Shown piece after piece: positions 6,619 through 12,227 of a stretch of 12,227 nt of DNA (position 1 is its first letter; every line of letters begins with the position of its first letter). Origin of the DNA: Thoreauomyces humboldtii (Eukaryota; Chytridiomycota; Chytridiomycetes; Spizellomycetales; Powellomycetaceae); NCBI GenBank assembly GCA_027596035.1, contig JADGJA010000700.1, positions 1-12,227 of the forward strand, given 5' to 3'. A model generated the notes under the pieces. It saw only the letters and a list, made by a program, of their open reading frames with translations. It made no database searches and was not told the origin of the DNA. The translations under genes were made by a program, and so were the position numbers.

Positions 6619-6951
6619 ATGGGTTTTCTTGCCGAAGCAAAAAAAGGCGTCTCAGGATTTCTCTTTCACGCAAGCAAACAGACGAAATCATTCCTGTCTA
6701 ACCTCCCAAAGCACATATCGACGTCGCAGCGACTCTTAACGCAAGCCAATGAAGTTCCAACGAAAGCTCATGCACTTGCCACTCATTTAAACACAGGGAT
6801 CCAAAGTAACGATGCTTTTGGAAGCAAACTCAAAGAAAAGGCTCAGCAAGCAAACAACTTTGCGGATCTTGGGCTTCAAAGCATTGGACAGATCCATCAG
6901 GCGGGTTTCCAATTTCTTAATCATGTAGCAAAGACTCCAGGCATTGTTTAA
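6619..6951 (+). CDS. Amphipathic 110-residue protein, possibly pVI-like
   Basis: A complete intact frame from ATG to TAA. Residues 1-28 (GFLAEAKKGVSGFLFHASK and on) can form an amphipathic helix with a Gly/Phe/Leu face and a Lys face. The middle is helical and polar with many Gln, Asn and Lys; the end (IGQIHQAGFQFLNHV) has a second amphipathic stretch. No Cys and no clear membrane span. In adenoviruses protein VI is a small capsid-interior protein whose N-terminal amphipathic helix disrupts membranes, and adintovirus relatives encode similarly placed ORFs. The likeness here is in architecture and context only, so the function is tentative. Another reading is a core or scaffold protein. Confidence 0.55.
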   Translation: MGFLAEAKKGVSGFLFHASKQTKSFLSNLPKHISTSQRLLTQANEVPTKAHALATHLNTGIQSNDAFGSKLKEKAQQANNFADLGLQSIGQIHQAGFQFLNHVAKTPGIV

Positions 6952-6959
6952 ATTTCTCC

Positions 6960-6965
6960 AATAAA
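6960..6965 (+). promoter_or_regulatory. Polyadenylation signal AATAAA after the 110-residue gene
   Basis: AATAAA begins 8 bases after the TAA. The larger string CAATAAAATGTA also occurs exactly at the start of the penton-like gene (4375-4386), so it may instead be a shared viral control motif. Confidence 0.35.
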
Positions 6966-6988
6966 ATGTAAATAAGAAAAGCTTTCTA

Positions 6989-8110
6989 ATGAATTACCAT
7001 TCTGGGACCTTGTCCGGCATAAGAACTTAGGATCGCATAAACTTGAGTAGTGCGTTGGTATCAAATTCATTGACTGCATCTGGTCAAAATGATGCATTGC
7101 AGAATTTTGACACCGGTGAGTTCAATACGGTTTCCAACGAAAATGATCCAATTGAAGTCAACCAAGTTACGACTAATGCTCCGTTGGTAACCATAACCAA
7201 ATCAGGTGTTGTTGATGTATCCTTAGATATCAATCAAACAACACTCGAAGTCACTTCAAGTGGAAAACTAGGAGCCATTCCCAATACGTATGCCCAGCCA
7301 CTCTTGTATGAAGCTGATAATCAAACTGTTTCATTGAATGCAGATGCTCAAACTGCCATCACCAATGCAGGTCTTGGTTTAGCATACAATGATACATTGC
7401 AATTAACTGAGGCTGGACAGTTAAGCGTTGTTCCTCAAGCACAATCGCTGGAAGCTCTAACTGCTCCATTGTGTAGAGAAAAGAACGAATCAATCGGATT
7501 AGCTTATGAATCAACATAAACCGTCAATAGTGATAATCAACTATCGGTTGTCTTTCCTGCCGAAGAAACTGTTAGCGTTCCAATCATTCACGAAGAGGAC
7601 AACTCCATTCGAATTACGTTTGGTAAAGGATTGGAAGTTAACATTGGGCAACTTGTTACCAATGTTGAGGAAATCTTGAAACCTTTAGGTGCTTTGTCTA
7701 ATGATGCAATCACAGACGTAACTCCAAATGAAGCCATTGCGCTTGGATATGCATCCCTAAGCGCACTTACGAATGCTGTCCCTGATATGGAAGCACAGGT
7801 CTTGAGACTAAAAACTAATAGCGATTTCAATCAAGAAAGTGGCACTTTATGTATAGCAAGTCAAGGTGATCAAACGATTCCTTTCTTTGGACCATTGGAT
7901 GGTCTGAATTCTTCTGAATCATTCACTTACAGCTCACTTTTGTCGACTTTGTCTGTTCCGCATGTTAGCCTCTCCTCAAACTTCAATCCAAACAACAATG
8001 AAGCTGTTACTGCTGCTTTTCTCGCTCAGTATTACCAAAGTGAAACAGGATCAGCTATAGACGTTGGAGGCAAGTTAAATGGCAAACGTCTAATTTCAGT
8101 TAGAAAAGAT
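6989..8110 (+). pseudogene. Fibre segment A: N-terminus and triple beta-spiral-like shaft
   Basis: Carries the in-frame TAG and the first TAA; the second is next to a context (QTV) that makes a CAA-to-TAA change likely. From about 7184 the sequence shows the adenovirus fibre-shaft rhythm: alternating hydrophobic residues, then Gly or a turn, then another strand (TTLEVTSSGKLGAI; QTVSLNADAQ; DTLQLTEAGQLSVV). In adenoviruses such repeats fold as a trimeric triple beta-spiral. The part from 7560 to 8110 is less regular and contains a helical stretch (GQLVTNVEEILKPLGAL). The segment ends at the insertion. Function as a receptor-binding spike shaft is inferred. Confidence 0.6.
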
Positions 8111-8118
8111 GTTGGCGG

Positions 8119-8136
8119 GGGTAGGTCATCCTACCC
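8119..8136. repeat. Perfect hairpin within the insertion, 7-bp stem
   Basis: GGGTAGG, loop TCAT, CCTACCC. Confidence 0.85.
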
Positions 8137-8153
8137 GTTGTCTCACCTGCGCC

Positions 8154-8176
8154 TGTGTCCGGCGTACCCGGACACA
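8154..8176. repeat. Perfect hairpin within the insertion, 9-bp stem
   Basis: TGTGTCCGG, loop CGTAC, CCGGACACA. It follows the first hairpin by 17 bases; such a pair of perfect stems in a 200-bp element suggests selection on RNA or DNA structure. Confidence 0.85.
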
Positions 8177-8303
8177 CATAGCAGGAGCACAGCCACTCCT
8201 TAGATAGTCTCCTTCCCCCTCGGCTCTCTCCCCCTTAGTCGAGTAAGCTTCACCAACATATACATTCGTCTATCAGTTCCCACAGCTGCGCCGTCCTGCT
8301 AAC

Positions 8304-9812
8304 AAAAGATGCAACTCTGGCAGTTGACGACGAAAACAATCTAAGTGTGAATGTATCACCATTGATAGACGAAACAACAATCGTTGTAAAGGACGGTAAG
8401 GTTGCATCAGGATTGACGTTTACAGCTACGCTCACGTTGGAAGAGAACGCTGTTTCGCTTAATCTAACTTCATCTAATCCCCAAATTCTCATTGGAAGGG
8501 CGTTTTAACCGGAAATATTGAAGTTTCAGATTCATCTGGTGCTCTGACAATCAACGGAAATGTCATCTCTTTTGATTCCAGCAAAGTCACTCCAAATGTA
8601 TCAAGCGCTAACCCACAAATATTGGTTGAAACTGAAGGGTCCAATATTTCTCTTACTGGCAACATCGAAGTTAGTGATTCGACTGGAGCACTGAGCATCA
8701 ACGAAAACGCCAGCAAGTTCAATAGCAGAAAGGTAACTCCGACTCTCAATTCACAAAACAGCCAAATCCTCGTAGAAACAGAAGGAAGCACCATTACGCT
8801 TACAGGCAATGTCGAGACCGCAAGTGGAAGCGGATTGGAATTGAATGAAAACATTCTAAATCTAGATCTATCTCAAATAGTTGATGGGAGTACCGCTTTT
8901 GCTACCAATGGAAAACTGCAAGCGGATTCATACAACTTTGGCGAAGGATTTCAAGTTTCACACAAGAGCTCCGGGCAAAACGCTGTGAATTTACAATTAA
9001 CAACTGACGAGGATCTCACGTTCACTCAAGCAGAGGGGAAGATTTCCAGCAACATCACTGCCAATGAAGTTACTATCAAAAAAACAGACTCAACTTTATC
9101 AGGGGCTTACGTTGGTGAGGATAACATAACCGTCGAAGAAGCGACCATATCTTGTACTCTTCCCAAAATCACCGGAGGAGTTGGGATAGAAGTTGCAGAT
9201 GGCGTAGTGTCATCAACAATCAAAATTACAGCTGGGACCGGGATTATCGTCACTGGTGCTAATGGTGTCTATGAAATCTCGGCTGTTGGTGTCAAAGAAG
9301 AGGAAGAGGACGATGATGAGAAAGAAAAGTCTGACGATAAGAATGATCTAAGGGTCAACAAAACAGAACCACCAGAAGTCATCGAAGAATCGGGGCAACT
9401 CGAAGACATCATTCCAGACACTGTTCTTGAAACATTACCAGAAATTGTCGATGGCGTCGAGGCTGTAGAAGGCACCTTGGAGTCGCTTCCTATTCTCCTC
9501 GGAGGATTAGCTGCTGCTGCTGGAGTAGGCGGCTTGTTTGGGACCGTTTTCGGTTACCAGCGTGACCGGGAAACAGCAAAGAATCCTGATGGTTCAGTCC
9601 AACAGGACTCTTCCGGAAATTCAGTTTTTCTAAAAGACCCAAATGGCAACTATATCTATGGACCTGGTTCCAACGTTGCGATTCTTAGTGACAAAACGAC
9701 TCGTTTGACTCGCCTTCTCTCCGACAGTTTTCTTGAAGATATACGCTTGTGCTATCTAACGAGTGTTATGAATGTGGACAAGACCTGGGAATTCGAAAAT
9801 AGGATATCATGA
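8304..9812 (+). pseudogene. Fibre segment B: 49-residue repeats, acidic run and hydrophobic Gly/Ala segment
   Basis: Resumes after the insertion, changes phase near 8485-8505 (about 13 bases lost relative to the repeat unit) and runs to TGA 9810-9812. It opens with repeats containing PQILVETEG and LTGNIEVSDS, then more beta-type sequence with Gly-rich turns (ITAGTGIIVTGANGVYEIS). At 9294-9347 there is a strongly acidic run (KEEEEDDDEKEKSDDKND). At about 9486-9554 there is a hydrophobic, small-residue segment (LPILLGGLAAAAGVGGLFG) that resembles a glycine-zipper membrane segment or fusion-type peptide. Then a polar Tyr/Asn/Gly region (PNGNYIYGPGSN) and a helical end. The acidic and hydrophobic parts are unusual within a fibre and may mark a domain junction or the end of one gene. 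Confidence 0.55.
8461..8850 (+). repeat. Tandem 147-bp (49-residue) repeats in the fibre
   Basis: The codons for N[PS]QIL start at 8476, 8610 and 8757. The second interval is 147 bases (49 codons) and the first is 134, 13 short, which accounts for the frameshift in the first unit. Units share QILVETEG, LTGN and a Ser/Asp-rich turn. Confidence 0.75.
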
Positions 9813-11120
9813 CCATTCACAGTTAGTCTTCTGAGTCAAGCCATTGCTCCGATTTCGGCTCAGCAAAGTACAAATGAGGGTTTAATATCTGCCAACTCAA
9901 ACTCTATAACTACGTTGCAAAACAGAGCCACAACAGATGAGAATTCAACTACAGGAAATACCCAAGCGATAACAAATATCAGCACTAGTCTTCCAAGCCA
10001 GATTTATACCGCGTTAAAAGCGGACATCGTTCCGGGCTTAGGTATCACAGTGTCGGCAAATAATATAAACAGTCAAATAACCGTTGGTTACAACAGTTCA
10101 GTTATCACATCCAGACAGTACTCTGATTTAACCTTTGCTACGATTGGCAACGTTGTGGGAGGATATCAGCTCTTGAATGCAAATCTAACCAACTTGACAT
10201 CGTCCACACCATTGATTGGAGGTTTGTATTCGTCGATATTTCAAGTTGAGAGCAGGGTAAGAGCATATCCGCCGATGTTTTTGCCAACGCTGGCAACAAT
10301 TTTGGCTTCAAATAATATTTCGGTTATCACTGGCTCGGCAAATGCAAACAGAACATATATTACTTCCCAAAGATCTGCTCCTAGTAACAATTATACAAAC
10401 TTTGATTGTTATAAAGTTTACGGCGGGGACCCAAGCGGAGGAGTCTTCAGTTCTTCTCATATTTACACTACGGGTATGAGAGCATATGTAAGCTCCCAAA
10501 GCACTACTGTTAGCAATACGGCAATAGCAGGAGAATGGCGTCAAATTCAATTGCCAGTTGCAATCCTTCTCCAAAGTTGGTCATATACACATTCTGGGGA
10601 CGACCCAGCGCTTTTTACAATCGCCGGAAGCAATGATGGTAGCGCTTGGAATTCTTTATATGTCCCTCCCACACCATTTACAGCTGCTAATTGGACATCC
10701 ACGCCGACGCAAATGTTCCAAATGAACAGCACAGTTGCCTACAAGTATTTCAGGTTTACCTGCCAACAAACGACTATATATGGGTACTCTGATAGTTCGA
10801 CACAGATTTTGTATAGAGCACCAAACGTTGTTAATATACTTGGAACAAAGGACAGCACATCTTCAACTTCGGGAGCACTTCAGATTGCTGAAGGTATAGG
10901 AATCGCAAAATCTCTCTTTGTAGGTGGAACTGCATCTCTCCAATCATTCTCAGCTACTGGAGGAGTGTTGACAGGTCCATTGGGGCTAGTGGCGCCCGTG
11001 AATGCAACGGACGCTGTGAACAAAAACTATACTGATTCCACCTTTGCGTTGCAAAGCAGTTTATTAACTACCAACAGTAACATAAGCACATTGACAAACG
11101 CGCTCCCAACGACTATCTAA
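9813..11120 (+). pseudogene. Fibre segment C: repeats, discoidin-like domain and tail-fibre linker
   Basis: Open in the same phase directly after the TGA, with no ATG for over 150 codons, so it is read as a continuation. The first part holds a diverged copy of the 78-residue unit (LPSQIYTALKAD; ITVGYNSSVITSRQYSD). From about 10317 to 10815 there is a discoidin (F5/8 type C)-like beta-sandwich: GEWRQIQLP (10530-10556), AGSNDGSAWNSL (10623-10658) and YKYFRFTC, a pattern frequent in surface proteins of giant viruses and often carbohydrate-binding. After it, VGGTASLQSFSATGGVLTGP and NATDAVNKNYTD (11001-11036) match the linker style of phage and large-virus tail fibres. The TAA at 11118-11120 falls where later repeat units have a Tyr codon (TAT), indicating a point mutation. 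Confidence 0.62.
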
Positions 11121-11706
11121 TCTAGTTTAAAAACTGACATTCTTCAGTCTTCTGGGTTAACAATTACCTTGAATGATCTGAACAAGACGCTTACAATTGG
11201 ATACAATTCGACAATACTAACAAGCCGAAGTTATGCGAATGGTCAATTCGCAACAATAGCAAATCTCTCAACAACCAATTCAAATGCAACGGCTTTGACC
11301 ACACGAGTCACGAATGTAGTGAGTTCAGTAACATTGCTCCCAACGACCATTTATTATAATTTGAAATCAGATCTAATTGCGACTTCAAGGCTAACGCTTT
11401 CTCCCAATGATACGAACCAGACCATAACACTTGGATACGATTCGACAGTCATTACAAGCCGTTCGTATGCTGATAGTCAATTTTCCACAGTTGCGAGTTT
11501 GGGAACAAGAAGTTCAAATGTTTCGGCTCTGACCACACGAGTCACCAATGTGGAGAGTTCAATAACGGCGCTCCCAACAACCATCTATTTTAATCTAAAA
11601 ACGGACTTCGTTCAGTCTTCAGGGTCAACCGTTACTCCCAATGATACAAACAAGACGCTTACAATTGGATACAACTCAAACAATTTTAACCAGTTGAAGT
11701 TATTCG
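11103..11706 (+). repeat. Exact-period 234-bp (78-residue) tandem repeats
   Basis: The codons for LPTTI start at 11103, 11337 and 11571, intervals of exactly 234 bases. Each unit reads LPTTI, [YF]xLK[ST]D, a T[LV][ST][LP]ND turn, [IL]T[IL]GY[ND]S, SRSYA[DN], then SALTTRVTNV. The period is conserved to the base although the units differ by many substitutions. The third unit has one extra base before DSQFSTVA. Confidence 0.88.
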
Positions 11707-12227
11707 GATAGTCAATTTTCCACAGTTGCGAATTTGGGAACAACAAATTCAAATGTTTCGGCTCTGACAACACACGTTTCCACTGCTGAGACGAACATCA
11801 CAAATCTGGGAAGCACCAAACAAAACAATCTAACATTCTCAGCTGCTTTTAGCGTTTCAGGAGTTAACATTGGACTCTCTCCTACGCAAAGTTTGATAAA
11901 CTTGACTCTGACAGGAACTCGGATTTTAAGTCAGTTTATTGGAAGCGGTACTTCACAGATGTCTTTTTACTTCAAGAACACTACGAGCGGGGTTGGCAGC
12001 TATATCGGGCTTGACGGGAACGGGTTGGCAGCATTCAACCAGGATGCAATGACGATTTTAACCCCGGGCTCCAAGCCAATCCAGTTGCTCACACAAGGAC
12101 GCAGTGTTAACATACCTCAAACTCAGGATAGTACCGCTCCAAACACCGGTGTGTCGTATGGTTATACCCGTACCATGGTTTCTTGTAGTCACCACCCGCC
12201 AGGGCTTGTCCCGAAGCGTCGGTACTA
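11121..12227 (+). pseudogene. Fibre segment D: 78-residue repeats and distal beta-rich region, open at window end
   Basis: Continues in phase after the TAA to about 11700, where one extra base relative to the repeat unit changes phase. The new frame (seen clearly from 11707) is open to the window edge. It holds the 78-residue repeats, then a coiled-coil-like Thr/Asn/Val run (SALTTHVSTAETNITNLGST), then non-repetitive beta-type sequence with GVGSYIGLDGNGLAAFNQ, a style seen in the distal part of tail fibres and giant-virus collagen-like or fibre proteins. The last 15 codons (Cys, His, Pro and Arg rich) differ in character and may be another insertion or the start of a new domain. Confidence 0.55.

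Larger units (their letters stand above)
8111..8303 (+). mobile_element. Short non-autonomous insertion with 8-bp target-site duplication
   Basis: AAAAGATG occurs at 8104-8111 and again at 8304-8311, exactly 200 bases apart. The fibre reading frame before the first copy and after the second would be continuous without those 200 bases, which supports a true insertion. The insert is GC-rich and has no protein character. Its ends are loosely inverted (GTTGGCGGGG at the left, GTTAGCAGGA on the other strand at the right; 7 of 10 match). An 8-bp duplication is typical of hAT-type elements, so a hAT-related MITE is possible; a SINE-like insert is the alternative. Two strong hairpins lie in its left half and a pyrimidine tract (CCTTCCCCCTCGG) in its right half. 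Confidence 0.8.
6989..12227 (+). pseudogene. Giant fibre-like gene, multiply disrupted, runs off the window
   Basis: I read this as one gene. The ATG at 6989 starts a frame stopped after 13 codons by TAG (7028-7030), but the same phase then continues with good sequence. Further interruptions: TAA 7517-7519, a 200-bp insertion near 8111-8311, a loss of about 13 bases near 8485-8505, TGA 9810-9812, TAA 11118-11120, and a 1-base gain near 11685-11706. After that the frame is open to the window edge. Apart from the indels the phase is constant, and the segments after the stops lack a nearby in-frame ATG, which argues for one ancestral frame of over 1,600 codons. The content is Ser/Thr/Asn-rich beta-repeat sequence throughout, with almost no Cys, as in viral fibres and phage tail fibres. 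The alternative is two or three adjacent fibre genes. Confidence 0.65.

Noticed and set aside
8111..8308. The 200-bp interruption as a GT-AG intron
   Set aside because: GT at 8111 and AG at 8307-8308 would remove 198 bases, which does not restore the phase, whereas the 200-base spacing of the duplicated AAAAGATG does.
8250..9475. Minus-strand ORFs of 68-121 residues opposite the fibre
   Set aside because: Ser/Leu/Val-rich antisense of Thr/Asn/Ser-rich repeats; no starts or motifs of their own.
6989..11120. Alternative genetic code or stop readthrough in the fibre
   Set aside because: All three stop codons interrupt the path, and there are indels and an insertion as well; decay is simpler.
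11103..11706. CRISPR-like or satellite array
   Set aside because: The 234-bp units are coding, diverged and in frame, without spacers.
3521..12227. All frameshifts as sequencing errors
   Set aside because: Single-base shifts might be, but the 13-bp duplication, the 200-bp insertion with target duplication and the in-frame stops are not typical errors.

Overview
The window looks eukaryotic. The first 650 bases are the 3' end of a Ty3/gypsy chromovirus pol gene: an integrase GPY/F module followed by a chromodomain. A canonical AATAAA lies just downstream. Chromoviruses of this kind are typical of fungi but also occur in plants and some animals, so a fungus or fungus-like host is my best guess, not a demonstration. 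I see no consistent bacterial-style ribosome binding sites.

Layout. 1-650: chromovirus pol end. About 700-2600: a GC-richer stretch with two unrecognised minus-strand ORFs (one with a TATA box at a plausible distance) and short repeats; it is probably repeat-derived and weakly coding. 2665-3381: a plus-strand gene for a coiled-coil, Ala/Pro/Val-repeat, NLS-bearing protein that I do not recognise. From about 3520 to the right edge: a densely packed, two-strand block that I read as an endogenous viral element related to adintoviruses or Polinton-like viruses.

The viral block contains, in order: a small single-span membrane protein (minus); an FtsK/HerA-type genome-packaging ATPase with a Walker A motif (minus, frameshifted); a penton-like or minor-capsid-like protein (plus, broken by a 13-bp tandem duplication); a 33-residue lysine-rich peptide (plus); two basic proteins and a larger unrecognised protein on the minus strand (frameshifted); a 110-residue amphipathic protein (plus); and an exceptionally long fibre-like gene that starts near 6989 and runs off the window. 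No major capsid protein, protease, DNA polymerase B or integrase is visible here. If present they lie outside the window.

The fibre-like gene is the most striking item. Its shaft resembles adenovirus fibre triple beta-spiral repeats, followed by 49-residue repeats, an acidic run, a Gly/Ala-rich hydrophobic segment, a discoidin (F5/8 C)-like domain, a tail-fibre-type linker motif and exact 234-bp (78-residue) repeats. It is interrupted by four in-frame stops (using all three stop codons), two small indels, and a 200-bp insertion (element plus one copy of the target duplication) flanked by an 8-bp target-site duplication. Together with breaks in at least three other genes, this points to a decaying genomic copy of a virus rather than an active one, although some 1-nt shifts could be assembly errors.
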